A stretch of DNA of 64,000 nucleotides from Nemophila menziesii (GCA_029959085.1 JARWIR010000018.1:2294001-2358000); one strand, 5' to 3'; positions 10,783 to 22,799 are shown, numbered from the stretch's first letter. The notes: generated by a model from the sequence alone, not told the origin. Translations and numbers: made by a program.

Positions 10783-11150
10783 TTTTTAAGTCTCAGTTAC
10801 AGCAACTAGTGTCTCTTTCAACCACAGAATCAGAATATGTCTCCATTATTGATTGCTTGAAAGAGGTTATCTGCCTTTATAATTCCTTTTAAGAGATTAA
10901 GTTGGTTAAATATATTTCTTGTTATATTTTCTGATAGTCAAAGTACTATACATTTGAGTAAAAATCAAGTATATCATGAGAAAACTAAATAGATAGATGT
11001 TAAGTATCATTTCATTAGAGATGTAATAGCTAATAAAAAAGTTAACTTAGAGAAAATTGCATCTGAATCAAATCTTTTTGATATGGATACTAAACTAGTT
11101 TCAAACACAAAGTTCAACACAAAGTTTAAACTATGTTTGGACTTATTGTT
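10783..11150 (+). pseudogene. Copia-D RNase H, right piece (unit 1)
   Basis: It continues the frame of 4196-4239: KSQLQQLVSLSTTESEYVS, then DSQSTIHLSKNQVYHEKTK, IDVKYHFIRDVI and KIASESNLFDMDTK. These are close matches in order to the RNase H end of the TNT1-94/Tork type of Ty1/copia. In-frame stops interrupt it, and a tandem copy of about 12 bp (AAGTTCAACACAAAGTTTAA) lies near the end. Integrase and RT of this element are not recognisable upstream. Confidence 0.83.
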
Positions 11151-11205
11151 TGATGATTGAGTTATTTTTTTAAGTATATTTCAGTAATGGTGTTGATGGA
11201 GATGG

Positions 11206-11582
11206 TGCTACCATTATAATATTTATTAAAGCTATTCATATTTCAAGGTAGATATAATTGGATTTGGGCTTTTCTATTTGTGTGAAATGTGTTTAATCTT
11301 TTTGTTGGGCCAGTCCAAGTCAGCGATTTATTATAAGTCAATATTGGTCTTAGTATTTGGGCTATTGGACTTCATTTCAAGGGTTGGTTTTATTAGATAA
11401 ACATTGGATACATTAAAGAGCTTAAATTAAAACCCTACCCACCCCATATATAAGGCGCACCCATGACTTTGTTAACTGATTTTTTGAGTATTCACTCTCG
11501 CCTCTAAAAAAATAAACTTTTGTGTTCTAAACTTTTTTTAGTTTTTAAAACTCAAATCTTAAGATTTAAATGTTTTACAACA
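11206..11582 (+). repeat. Copia-D 3' LTR (unit 1)
   Basis: About 377 bp, starting TGCTACC just after a purine-rich GATGGAGATGG tract that follows the RNase H end, and finishing TTTTACAACA. It holds a telobox-like AAACCCTAC (11430-11438) and TATATAAG (11447-11454), followed by a cap-like region (TTCACTCTCGCCTC). No 5' LTR of this element is in the unit, so it is 5'-truncated. The LTR ends are inferred from TG/CA and context and are uncertain. Confidence 0.62.
11447..11454 (+). promoter_or_regulatory. TATA box of Copia-D LTR, pointing toward the EDR1-like exons
   Basis: TATATAAG, 9 bp after a telobox-like AAACCCTAC. It is kept in units 2 (23089-23096), 3 (34494-34501) and 4 (45883-45890). A good 5' splice site, AACAAGTAAGT, lies about 200 bp downstream at 11642-11652. 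Promoter activity is inference. Confidence 0.5.
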
Positions 11583-13729
11583 ATTATAAATACATAGCAG
11601 CTTAGAAATTGCAACATTGGAATAATCGAATGGTCCATTCAACAAGTAAGTATTCTGATTCCTTAGTTAATATCTTATCAGAGTATTTATTTAATTATTT
11701 ATGGTTCTTGTGTAATCTAGTACCTGTGAAATTTTAATTTTTATTTCTCAATTTTTCGATTCTCGTGTCAAAATTATTCCTTTATAAATCATATATTAGA
11801 TTTCATGAGGTAATTAAAACCGTATAATAAGTTTCATTTATATAATATTCAATAGAAACTTGAATATATGTATTTTAATTATTGGATTCATCATTTCTTA
11901 ATATATTTGGACCAAAAAGTAAGAAATAAAAACACTATTAGCGATAATGGTTTTTTAGGAATTAGCTTAATAGATCACATATTTGATTATGTTCTTTATA
12001 TTAATAATATTATAAATTATCATCTAGACATATTAATAGATGTATGGAATCTAGTTATAATTCTCCTACATAATGATTTACAAATTCTTTACACCTGACT
12101 TAAATTAGTTCATTACAATATAATGCTCATATATGTGGTGGTAGAAATTAATTTCAAAAGAAAATGAGATAAAATTATTTTGAATGCTGAGGTTTAGAAT
12201 TGAACTGGTGTAATCTTTATTATCTGACAAAGTAGAAAAAATATAAATTGGTTTCATTATTCATAAAAAAAAACTATAAATCTTAATTTATTACTTGAAA
12301 ATAGTAGAGTTTTGTATTATATATATGGAAAATGTGCATATACTTGTATAATTAAAAGTAGGTGGCAGTCAAAAGGTGAAATAAATCAAAAAACTAATGT
12401 TTATATTGACGAATTATTCATAAAGTATTTTTCATCATCTCTTCCAAATTATATCTTTTGTGATTCATGGGGACGTTACTCGTCACTAGGTTTTATATTG
12501 TATATGTGTTGAGATCTTGAACCGGTGTAGGATTCCCCCTTGTATGAGACCACATATATCCCTGTGTTGGTTTTTATAGTATATGAGGCATCATTTTTAA
12601 CATTGTGTTAGTATGTTATATAAGATAATGAACTGGTATATACTAATATCATTGAATTGAACTGTAACCTATTCGTTATATTTCTTGATTTTGTAACTTT
12701 GTCATATTTTACTATTATATTTTTTTTCATTTTCCTTTCCATTTGTTTTCATTCTGAGACTTCACCTCACAGATCATGTTGATTCTTCCACCCTCTTTGC
12801 TTTCGCTTACTCTATTTATACCTCTTATTGATTAAGAATAAGTGGAAATTACCATTTTAAAATAATTTACCATTTTTAATTTCGATTTCCATTACGTTTA
12901 TGTTAATTAATTATTGTAATGAGTTTTCCCTTGTGAGGCCTCTTCACTATTGAATATATTAGACGTGTTAGTTGAATTTATAATCACTTTATCTAATGAC
13001 AATTCTACCACTGGAAATGGATTTTCTATATCATTGTTCGTAGCCTTGTATTTCAGAAAGGTCATTACCATTTGGAAGGGTGTCATGTATCGTTCTAGAT
13101 CATGATTAGGTTTTGGGATAGGGCATTAAAAGTTGGTATCATGTAGAAGGTCCATTTAGCATGCTAGGTTATAAAGTTTCATAATCGTTTGACCCTTGAA
13201 TTAGGATCGGGGTCAGCAAATTTTTAGTGCATTGTGAGTTCTTATGATTTAATCTCTCTTTCGTAAATACTACTTATGGAACCACTAGTCTCTTCTCATG
13301 GTTAGGATTTGGATTTGGGTGTTATAGATTGAATCTTTGATGTATTCAGATATTTTTATTTATGAATTACCTCAAGATATTGATCATTGATAGATAATAT
13401 ATTCAAAATTAATAATTCTTATTCTTGGTTATAATATTTTTATATATATATTCTTTGTTTTCTTAGGGTGTTCTAGCTTATTAAATATATTTTTATTCTT
13501 GTAAAATCTTTTTCAGAGTTTTGAAATGAAGCCTTCAAGTATGGAAGTCTCATGAAAAAATGATTGGCGATCATCCAGACGCCAATTTCCAAGCCATGTG
13601 TAGACTGCTTGCATCTCAGATCGATGTTCATTACATTTCAAATACTTACTAGTATACCGATTTCCAAACCAAGTATGGATTGCTTTTAATATCAATGAAT
13701 TGCCAATCATTAAAAAATGGATCAACAAG
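11583..13729. other. Unit spacer between Copia-D LTR and EDR1-like exons (unit 1)
   Basis: AT-rich with no recognised gene. It begins with a short ATG-containing stretch and a consensus 5' splice site (about 11642-11652). It ends with pyrimidine-rich TTTTTCAG at about 13509-13516, a good 3' splice site, so it could act as one long intron. From 13516 to 13730 there is a possible exon of unknown identity containing two related copies of a short stretch (near 13580 and 13660). It may belong to the kinase gene, but I cannot match it. Confidence 0.45.
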
Positions 13730-14688
13730 AAACCTCCTTGTCCAGAACATGGCAAACTTAGTTGTTAACAGAATGGGTGGCCCATGATGCGGAGGAGATT
13801 TTGCAGAGATGGAATGTTCGAAGTTATGAACTTTGTGTTTCTTTTAACAGTATTGTTCTTCCCATTGGATCTCTTGATGTTGGGCTTTCTCGTCACAGAG
13901 CTTTACTTTTTAAGGTTGTAAGAGATTTTCTTTTCTTAATTTTGTTTTATAAGGCTAAGTCTTCTTCAATGATTTAATAGGATTATGAGAATGTTATAAA
14001 TAAGTGTGAGTAATTTGAAGAAGATTCACTAGCGCGGAAAAAAGTATCAGCTGCGCAGAAAAAACAAGTGAATGATGTGTCAGAATATGTAATTAAAACT
14101 GCAAAAGATCCAGAATTTGCTCAGAAATTACAAGTTGTTTTGTTGGAAAGTGGTGTATCACCACCGTTAAATCTGTTTTCGAATATAGGTACGGATGAAT
14201 ATGGAAAACAAAGAGTGGTTGAAAGTGATTTAACAAAGTATCAAGGGGGTGAAGGTGAATATAATCAAAATTACCTTTAGAAATACTTGTCTAATAATGA
14301 GTTGTCGTTTATTCCTATTACCGTAAGAGGATTTTTAGCAGCTCTTTTGATGGAAGTGAAAGAAATATTTTTTAGAAGGGACTGTGCCCACAACAACTAG
14401 ATCGTATATAGGCGAGAGCATCTTCCGATACTATAGGTGAGAACAATTTGGAATTTATGTGAATTATTTTTAATAAAAATCTCACTCTTGAAATGGGCTT
14501 TTTTCCTTTTCCGATAAGGTGCAGAATATCTTAAGGGCTAGAAGTTATATGATATAGTAAAAAATTCATAATATGTAATAGAAAAGATGCGAAAGCCTGA
14601 TCAGATTAACCAAATTGACCCTCTTCTCCCATGGGAGTTTCTTCAGATTGGAGAAAGAATAGGAATTGGTAGAATTTTTGTACAATAA
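13730..14688 (+). pseudogene. EDR1/CTR1-type Raf-like MAPKKK fragment (unit 1)
   Basis: Plus-strand exon-like blocks in family order. Block 1 is LVQNMANLVVNRMGGP, then after a 2-nt frame loss DAEEILQRWNVRSYEL and IVLPIGSLDVGLSRHRALLFKV; this is the EDR1 regulatory domain. Block 2 (14068-14280) is NDVSEYVIKTAKDPEFAQKL, then VVLLESGVSPPLNLFSNI. Block 3 (about 14589-14688) is LLPWEFLQIGERIGIG, the start of the kinase domain with its glycine loop, ending at TAA. Splice-like sites lie between the blocks. The remainder of the kinase is missing; minus-strand Copia-C1 sequence starts at once. Intact relatives act in ethylene and defence signalling; this is a dead fragment. Confidence 0.78.
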
Positions 14689-14695
14689 AACAATT

Positions 14696-14924
14696 TTATA
14701 AAAATATATGATTGTCATTCATTTCTTCAATTGTTTCTGTTCGATTAAAACCCTTTCTCAACATTTTCCATAAACCTTCTGACACGAACATCGATTTCAT
14801 TTTGATATTCAAAAATATAAAATTTTCTCCATCAAAAATTGAAATACCGTTTTTTTGTGTGGATGGCGAGTTGTTTGCCATGGGTGATTTCATAACCAAG
14901 CTCAGATACCAATTTATGTTTGGT
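14696..14924 (-). mobile_element. Copia-C1 5' leader and gag start (unit 1)
   Basis: On the minus strand this carries a primer site TTGGTATCTGAGC and then a gag N-terminus (NIKMKSMFVSEGLWKMLRKGF), similar to the leader of Copia-C2 at about 59780-59956. The LTR that should precede it was cut by Copia-A, whose target duplication TTGGT lies at 14920-14924. The rest of C1 gag is missing; the sequence ends at the kinase exon. Confidence 0.72.
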
Positions 14925-15140
14925 TGCAAAAAGATATTTCTGATATATTATTTATACAATTTATATATTACACAAATAAGTATTTTAATTGACTATTTCT
15001 ATCTAAAGTCAGAGAATACATATAGTAGAAATTATCAACTAATTTACTACGTAAATAAGGAAATAATCAATCTAAATAATTAAGAAAATAAACTAATTGA
15101 TTCTTTAATATAAGGAAAAATAATAATTGATTATCTAATA
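14925..15140 (-). repeat. Copia-A 3' LTR (unit 1)
   Basis: 216 bp. On the minus strand it starts TATTAG and ends TTTTTGCA. Units 1 and 2 lack about 12 bp (near TCAGTAAGAGAG) that units 3 and 4 and the 5' LTR (58425-58652) keep. Confidence 0.83.
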
Positions 15141-15285
15141 CTCCCCCTCAAGCTGAAGAGTAGATGTTGTCAATTCCCATGTCGCTTATAATACGATCAA
15201 ATGAGAGATGTGATAATCATTTTTGTAAACATATCTGTAATTTTTCCATTTGTCCAAACATAAGGAGTATAAATGAGGCCGCTAT

Positions 15286-16940
15286 TCAATTTCTCTTAAT
15301 ACAATTTCTCTTAATAAAGAGTCGGTCAGTTTCTACGTGTTTTGTTTGTTGTACTGGATTGTGAGCAATATTGATTGCTGATTTGTTATCACAATATGAT
15401 TTCATGCTCTCTTTCCACTTGATTCCCAAATTTTCCAGTATAATTTTTAACCACAAAAGTTCACAAATTTCATGTGTCATTGCTCTAAATTTTGCTTCAA
15501 CACTTGATCTAGCCACCACACCTTGTTTTTTACTTCTCCAAGTTACCAGTTTCCTCCTAAGAATATACAATAAACAGATGTAGACCTACGATCTACAATT
15601 GATCCGGCCCAATCCGGCATCTGTATAATCATCTACATCTAACTCCCCATTATTTTTGAAGAGCACACCTTTTCCAGGAGTTGATTTCATGTATCTTAGA
15701 ATTGGATAAACAACTTCTAAGTGACAATCTCTTGGAGAATGCATAAATAGACTAACAACACTCACAACATAAGCAAAATCAGGACTTGTGTGTGACAAGT
15801 AAATAAGTTTTCCAACTAACCGTTGATACATATCCTTTACTACCATTGTATTTTCAACTTCTACTCTCAATTTGTGATTTTGTTCAATTGGAGTGTTTGA
15901 GGGTTTGCAGCCAAGCATACCTATTTTTTTTAACAAATCAAGTATATATTTTGGTTGGGAAATATTTTTAGAGTATGCTACTTTGATTCCCAAAAAATAT
16001 TTTAATTTTCCAAACTCCTTTATTTCAAACTCTTTCACCAGATGCTGCTTAAGTTTTTCAATTTCTTCTTGGTCATTTTCGGTGACAATAATGTCATCAA
16101 CATAAACTATTAAACTTGTAACTTTTCCAGTGCTTGATCATTTTTTAATAAACAAGGTATAATCACCTTGACTTTGCTTAAAGTTCATACTCTTTACCGC
16201 ATTTGAAAATCTTCCAAACCATGCTCTAGGTGATTTTTTTAGGGTATACCCGCCTTTTTCAACTTGCACACACTATTATTTTTAAAATTTTATGTGAAAC
16301 CTAGACTTACTTCCATGTAAACTTCTTCTTCTAAATCACTATGTAAAAAAGCATTTTTCACATCAAGTTGCTGCAAAGACCATCCAAAGTTAGCTGCTAA
16401 AGACAATAATATTCTAATATTGTTCATTTTTGAAACAGGGGTGAATGTTTCCTGATAGTCTATTCCATATGTCTAAGTATAGCCTTTGGCTACAAGCCTT
16501 GCTTTATATCTCTCTAAAGTTCCATCAGCTTTATATTTAACTATAAACACCCATTTACACCCAACCACTCTTTTACCTCTTGGCAATTCAATAATATCCC
16601 ATGTCTCATTTTTTTCCAATGCTCTCATTTCTTCACTCATATCTTTTTTCCATTTATCATCCCTAAATGCCTCGTGAACTGTATGTGGAATTTTTATAGT
16701 GTGCAAATTTGTGAGGAAGGCTTTATAAGATTGGGATAATCTATCAAAAGAGATAAAATTTGCTATGGACTGTTGGGTGTATTTTCGTTTTTCTTTTCTA
16801 AGAGCAATCGGTATGTTAAGGTCATTAAGTGGTAGGTCTACAGATTCAATTTTTGAAGCTAAAACATGAGAGTTATCTTGCAAATCAGAATCTTTAGAAA
16901 TTTCAGTACCTATTACAGGTGCAATTTCTTGGACTTGCAA
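15286..16940 (-). pseudogene. Copia-A reverse transcriptase-RNase H (unit 1)
   Basis: The RT N-terminus (16940-16473) has YKAFLTNLHTIKIPHTVHEA, ALEKNETWDIIELPRGK and VVGCKWVFIVKYKADGTLER. Central RT has YVDD at 16104-16093 and EFGKLKYFLGIKVAYSKN, with a 9-bp deletion of the usual GIF residues, then CKPSNTPIEQNHKLRVEVEN. RNase H (15570-15286) has TWRSKKQGVVARSSVEAKF and SYCDNKSAINIAHNPVQ. Between blocks there are stops and frame changes. A TGA (16140-16138) next to LFIKK is shared with unit 2 only. Confidence 0.88.
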
Positions 16941-16944
16941 AAGT

Positions 16945-18420
16945 TCAGGTGCATACTTTTTCTTCTTGAATACACTTGTAGTGGCATGATAGCTGTATCA
17001 TTAGCTGTTTTTTATATGGCGGTGTTTGTTTCGCAGCAGAACATATTTCATTTGAAAATAGAGTTGATTCATTTTTGTTTATAGGAACTGAAATGTCAAT
17101 ATTGTCAAATACTAGACCAAAATCAAACTTATCTTCTGAGGAGTGCTCCACCTAAAGATAAGTTTGATCAAAGGGAATATTTTCAGAAAAAGTTACATCT
17201 TTAGAAATATAAAATTTGTATGAGTTGGGATGATAACATTTATATCCTTTTTTTGTTGAGGAATAAACAAGAAAGACACACACATTTTAAGGCTCTAGGA
17301 TCTAATTTATCTCAATTATTTGCATGAATGTGGACATATAAGACACAACCAAATATTCTAGGTGGTAGTTGGATAGACGAATTAAACTCAGGAAAAAAAG
17401 TTTTAAAGAATACGTACTGGACTTTTATTAATTTCCCAACCCTTTGGAAGGTAAACGAATAATAATATGAGTTGCAGTTACCACTGCTTTTCCCCAATGA
17501 ATTTAGGTACGTGTTTTTCGAAAAGGGGGGCTCAGGTTGTTTCAAGAAGATGGCGGTTCTTGCATTTAGCAACTCCATTTTGTTGTGGAGTATATGTACA
17601 CGAAGATTGGTGTATTATTCCTTCTTTTTGAAAAAGTGGTGTAAGAGTATAATTAAATTATTCTTTTCCATTATCTGATCGGATTTTTTAATTTTACCCC
17701 AAACTAATTGTGAATCATTTTCAAAAACCTAGGAAATAAAATACTAAGTTCAGATTTATTTTTCATAAGAAACAACTATGTAACTTGTGTACAATCATCA
17801 ATAAAAGAGATATCCCAACGAACTCCGGTAATATTTGGGATTTTTAAGGGTCCCCACACATCTGTGTGAATTAATGTGAAAGGGTGTAGTGATTTATTTA
17901 AATTGGTGAAAAAAAACACGATGATGTTTGGAGAATTGACATATTTCACAATGAAATGACTTGTTATCTTAATTGCAAAATAAACTTTGAAACATTATTT
18001 TTAAATCTGAAAAAGATGGATGTCCTAAACAAAAATGATGTAACCATATTTAATTCTTACTCAAAGAGAACTTTTCTAGAAAAATTAGATGAAGATAAAT
18101 GATCATTGTTTATGCCACCAGATGTATCCATGATGTAAAGTTCTTCCTTCTCTTTAGCAAGTTCAATCGTCTTCCCCGTTTACAAATCCTGAAATACACA
18201 TTTATTTGGGTAAAATGTCACTTTATAGTTTAAATATTTTGTAATTTGAGGTATTGATAACAAATTAACATAATGTTTGGGCACATGAAGGACGAATTTT
18301 AAGTTAAGAGTTTCCAGCAACAAATGCAAATGTTCCTTCTACTATTTTTGATTTTTGGTTTCCTGGACATGGATTATAGGTAGAAAAGAATTGGTTATAT
18401 GGTTTGTTGCACCTTAATCT
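16945..18420 (-). pseudogene. Copia-A integrase and protease region (unit 1)
   Basis: Minus-strand remains, in order from high coordinates. The protease motif has its DSG changed to Asp-stop-Gly (18419-18411), a change shared with unit 2. Pre-integrase follows (CVNLLSIPQ-like, about 18240-18060), then the integrase core around 17990-17700 with TDVWGPLKIPN, and its C-terminus (17578-17312) with PRIFGCVLYVHIH. Next come KKGYKCYHPNSYKFYISK and the linker toward RT. Many stops and frameshifts. Confidence 0.82.
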
Positions 18421-18573
18421 ATTATCCACTCATTATTCCAATTACAATCCTTTAACACACTAAGGGCTTGAGATAAGGAGTACTTACCTAGGAAGCTGAG
18501 CTTGAGCCGCTAGTTTTTTAAAGTGACCTGAGAAGACTTCTTAGTTCTCAATTTCTTCATTGTTGAAGTATTT

Positions 18574-19208
18574 TGTTGAAATAAAATGGCCAGATGTTAT
18601 TAACAGAGAAAAGGAATATTTTGCTGGTAAAGAAGATAAAAAAGCTACGGAATTGAATTGATTTATTTCATGCTAATATGTTGTCTTATATAGTCATACA
18701 AATGAGGACTCCTCTAACTAACTAATCTCTAGAAAATAGGAAAACATTAATTGATTTGCTAAATCTAATGAATGACTAAGCAACTAACGAATAACTTGAC
18801 AATTCTAACAAATTATTGACTTGGTAAAACACATTAGCTGAATGTTGTAATTTAACACTCCCCCTCAATGTCAACACTTCTTCTTTCCTTCAATCCGAGC
18901 TGATGGCATAAACTTGTAAATTGTTCACTACTCAAGCCTTTTTGTGAACAAGTCTGCCACTTGGTTCTTCGTCTTGATAGACTTCAACTCAATTTCTTCT
19001 TGAAGAACTTTCTCCCTGATGAAGTGAAAATGAACCTCCAAGTGTTTTGTTCTAGCATGAAAGACTGGATTGCCAAACGTATAGTCACTAGCATAATCGG
19101 CATCACAATAACCAAATAACTTACATTATCCACCTTTCTTATATAATATACCATGACCAAGAGTGCTCTTCACATACCTCAAAATTCGCCAACGGCTTCA
19201 AGATGAGG
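18574..19208 (-). mobile_element. Copia-B 3' LTR and RNase H end (unit 1)
   Basis: LTR 18574-18857 (284 bp), polypurine tract CTCCCCCTC, then the RNase H fragment up to the unit junction at 19208. The fragment carries a TAA at 19128-19126 ([17 protein letters not shown]) not seen in other copies. The internal RNase H gap is the common one. Confidence 0.88.
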
Positions 19209-19678
19209 GTTTGGTATGTATAAAAAGGGAAATTTCTGGCTTTTCATATTGTTTTTCAGAAATTTGATAACATTACAAGGTTAGTAGATATTGAAATTAA
19301 TTTGTCATTAATGTAGTTAAAAGTGCCATTTTTTGGATTCTTTCTAGAATACCATTGGAACAATCTAAGTGTTAAAAAACGTGAATGGTTGAAGGAAATT
19401 TATTATCCAATGGCACATGCAAAAAATATTTTTACTTCGAGCTTCGAGTGAGATCTAAGGTAAAGGTAAATGAGGAACTTCACGCATATGTCTATGTCAG
19501 CTAAAAGATGGAGCATGATATCATTATTTAGTTTACATTGAAGCCATCTTAGCCAAAATAAAACAGAATTAATGATATATACAAATATATGGGTTGGGGT
19601 AAGAAAATATTATTAGACTTAGAACATCTCATATATGTGTTATTCACACAAATGTATTAATACTTTTTATAGCCCCTA

Positions 19679-19739
<61 letters not shown>

Positions 19740-20117
19740 ATTAGAAATAAGATAATTCTAACACCTAATGATCAAGGAGGATTGGGATGTGTGGTTTTAT
19801 TAGGTCAAATTCAACTCCTTTTTCTCTTTGGTAGTTTAACATATGTTATTAAAAATGTGGACAAGGTGGAAAAGCTTGCAATGGGTTTGTAGCCATGCAA
19901 GATATTAAAACAACTTAGGACAATAGAAACAAACTATAAGATAATTTACGAGGTTTGATGTGCATCTATAAGAGAAACAGATAAAGGTTAATAATAATTG
20001 GATGATGATTTGAGTATAGGTGACAAGGTGGATCAAAAGTTCTGTCTTGTCCAATTAGATACTGCAGATATAATCAAAGAAGTAGATAATAGTACTATGG
20101 ATAAGGATAAGACAATT
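19209..20117. other. Unit spacer between junction and MITE (unit 2)
   Basis: Colinear with 1104-1982. The open stretch starting MDDDLSIGDKVDQKF (19998) reads through to the MITE. No gene recognised. Confidence 0.5.
19677..19737. repeat. (TA)n microsatellite, unit 2 allele
   Basis: About 60 bp, almost pure TA with one TGTG interruption at the left. It is one of the two longest alleles of the four. Confidence 0.93.
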
Positions 20118-20716
20118 CTTGTAGGTAGGGTTGTAAATGTGTACCCTCTCGCGAGCAGCTCGAGCACGGCTCGAAAAAAATTGTGTTTGCGGTCGGATCG
20201 AATATAAACAAGCTCAACCTCAAGCTTTAATTTAAGCTCGATAAGTAAACAAACTAGCTCAATCTCGTTCGTGAAAGACTCGTTTAAATTTATGAAGTAT
20301 AAATTAATATATAATCTACTTATAATTATATTAGTTAACCTTCAACAACTTGTATATTCTTAATTTCTTTACAAATTTATTTTTTTCATTAATAGTATGC
20401 TTCATATATTCATACCACATACTCTATCAAATACCAATCGCCCGTGAAAGCCCCATTTCAGCGATAAACTAACAAATTTTTCATGTGCAACTCAAACTCA
20501 GCTCTAAAAGGATTGTTATATAAGTTAAAAAAATAAGTTTAAACATCTCTGCTTTGGATCATTAAAAGCTCGGGCTTGACTAGTTTAAGATTGAGCTCAG
20601 CTTGGCCTAGCTCGTTCAAATTTGAGTTCGGCTCGGCTTGGCTTAAAAATATAAACAAACAAGTCTATAATCTAGTATTTGTCTCGGCTCAGCTCGTTCA
20701 CAACCATACTTGTAGG
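20118..20716. mobile_element. hAT-like MITE (unit 2), with target duplication
   Basis: The element is 20126-20708 (583 bp) with CTTGTAGG at 20118-20125 and 20709-20716. It has small indels relative to unit 1, for example the loss of CAA in the left subterminal GTGTCAACC. Confidence 0.82.
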
Positions 20717-22328
20717 TTACTAATCGATTCAACTACAGCTAATCGATCCATGAGTCCAAATGAAGGACAATTTTCTTGTCCATATATTTACTAATGTAAA
20801 TACGTGTGGGAAAACCAAAGAATCAATGACCTATATCTAGCTTCATTGGGAATTCCCTCATTATCAAGAAAATGCAAAGATAGACACACTTAACTTGATT
20901 GAGGCAAAGGTCTTATCTAAATCTCAAGCATAGAAATCGTGACTACTTTCAAAAAAATTATGAAAGATCATATTTATTATTCTACAAGCTTTTTGCCAAA
21001 AAAAAATTTAATCTATGATTTATGAGTTATGGTGGAATTGAAAACAATATAATGGCTGGTTTACCATTGGAAAACTTATCAATAGGGTAAACTTATCAGT
21101 AGGGTATTGTTTAGAGGTACATGATTTAGGAATTTTATAAAAAATTAAAATTGTGCTATTGACAAATACAACATAGAGAGTACTTAAAATTTCATCATAA
21201 CTAGCATCTTAATTTGATGAAGGTATTTATTACTACATACAACTTTTATGTACCAAAAAATTAATACAAAGTAGATCATAAATGTTAGAATGTTTGATAT
21301 GAGGAAATTTTTATTACTAAAACAAGAAATTAATGTCTTCTGAAGATCAATTTTGAAATAGGATGATCACGATATAAAAATACTTAAAGTAGAAAAATCA
21401 AACAAATCTGTATTATAGATTGTATGTGATATTTTCAATAAAGAAAACAATGGTTGGGTTTATGATATGTATGTTGAATTTTTTACAAGACTAATTTAAG
21501 GAAAGTATAACGTTGTTTTGATTACTTAAAACATATAGTGAATATACATTCATTATGACACATACAAAATTTGGATAACAGACTCTAGTTAATCAATATA
21601 CCAACAATGTATCTCAAGAACATATTTACAATGAACACATAAATTGAAAAGAGTTGAAATTATTTGGGATACAAACACTCCTGAAAATATAAAATTTGGG
21701 TCAAAGTGTTGTAGAAATGCTATTTCCACTATTTGCAATTTGAGTAAATAGATATTTCTTAAGATATATTTTTCAATTTGTGTGAAATTAATAAAAAACA
21801 TTCAAACAAATTTTGTTAAGTTTCCAAGAAAGTGCACAATTTCGGTATCTTCAATATCACTGATCTGAATAAATAATCAAATAACCAATTTTTTCTTCAT
21901 AAAATAAATATATATTAATAATTATTATACAACACTATCAAATATTTTTTATTGATCTTTAACGCTAAAATGGTTCCAAGGGTAAACACACTAAAAATTA
22001 GTATATGTTAGCTAAATTCTCCATATATATTTAGTATGCTTAACGAGGGGTCTGATTGAAAAGTGGATTGTCTTACAATACAAAAGATTATCATATAGAT
22101 GAGTGTAAATGGGAAAAATTTATTAGATCAAAGTATTCATCATACATAATTATATAAATATAGATATTTACTTACTTAATTACTTGTTGAAATAAATGTT
22201 TTGATTGGAAGGTCACTAGAGGTTCAAATCAGGATCATGTTGGTTCCACTTTGTTGATATATCTTGAGACGTCTAATTTTGGCTTGAGGTTTAATTTTCT
22301 AATTCTTCTTTCTGTATCTAATTTCTAT
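20717..22328. other. Unit spacer between MITE and Copia-D remnant (unit 2)
   Basis: Colinear with 2584-4195. No gene recognised. Confidence 0.5.
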
Positions 22329-22799
22329 GTTCACCACAGGATACTGTTTCACTTTGGGACACAATATCATATCTTAGAAGTCTCAATTACAGCAACTAGT
22401 GTCTCTTTCAACCACAGAATTAGAATATGTCTCCATTATTGATTGCTTGAAAGAGGTAGCACCAACTCCATCAACATCATTACTGAAATATACTTAAAAA
22501 AATAACTCAACCATCAAACAATAAGTCCAAACATAGTTTAAACTTTGTGTTGAACTTTGTGTTTGAAACCAGTTTAGTATCCATATCAAAAAGATTTGAT
22601 GCAGATGCAATTTTCTCTAAGTTAACTTTTTTATTAGCTATTACGTCTCTAATGAAATGATACTTAACATCTATCTATTTAGTTTTCTCATGATATACTT
22701 GATTTTTACTCAAATGTATAGTACTTTGACTATCAGAAAATATAACAAGAAATATCTGTAACCAACTTAATCTCTTAAAATGAATTATAAAGGCAGATA
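22329..22799 (+). pseudogene. Copia-D RNase H with internal inversion (unit 2)
   Basis: 22329-22457 is in normal orientation and includes VSLSTTELEYVSIIDCLKE; the empty target of Copia-N is at about 22370. From 22458 to 22799 the sequence is the reverse complement of 10867-11209 of unit 1, so the second half of RNase H lies backward here. Since the protein reads through this junction in units 1, 3 and 4, those are ancestral and unit 2 is derived. Confidence 0.85.

Larger units (their letters stand above)
14925..18573 (-). mobile_element. Copia-A, 3' part (unit 1)
   Basis: A minus-strand Ty1/copia element from its 3' LTR (14925-15140) through RNase H, RT, integrase and protease up to the point where Copia-B is inserted (18573/18574). 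The polypurine tract is CTCCCCCTCAAG (15141-15152) read on the minus strand. The 5' remainder survives only beyond unit 4 (57279-58652). Confidence 0.88.
1104..19208. repeat. Tandem array unit 1 (carries a 6.5 kb insertion)
   Basis: It runs from GTTTGGTATG to the next GATGAGG. Removing the nested retrotransposon and one target duplication (6543 bp) leaves about 11.56 kb, which is colinear with units 2-4. Order: spacer, (TA)n, MITE, spacer, Copia-D RNase H, Copia-D LTR, spacer, EDR1-like exons, Copia-C1 leader, Copia-A, Copia-B end. Shared point changes place it closest to unit 2. Confidence 0.93.

Noticed and set aside
11642..11652. ATGGTCCATTCAACA before a splice donor as the first exon of a ribosomal protein gene
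   Set aside because: Five codons are too few to identify, and no following exon was found.
15371..16105. Plus-strand open stretches opposite Copia-A RT and RNase H (and copies in units 2-4)
   Set aside because: They are antisense shadows; the minus-strand frames carry YVDD, LKYFLGIKV and other RT/RNase H motifs.
19677..19737. CRISPR-like or satellite repeat array
   Set aside because: It is a simple dinucleotide microsatellite; no spacer-repeat structure exists in the window.
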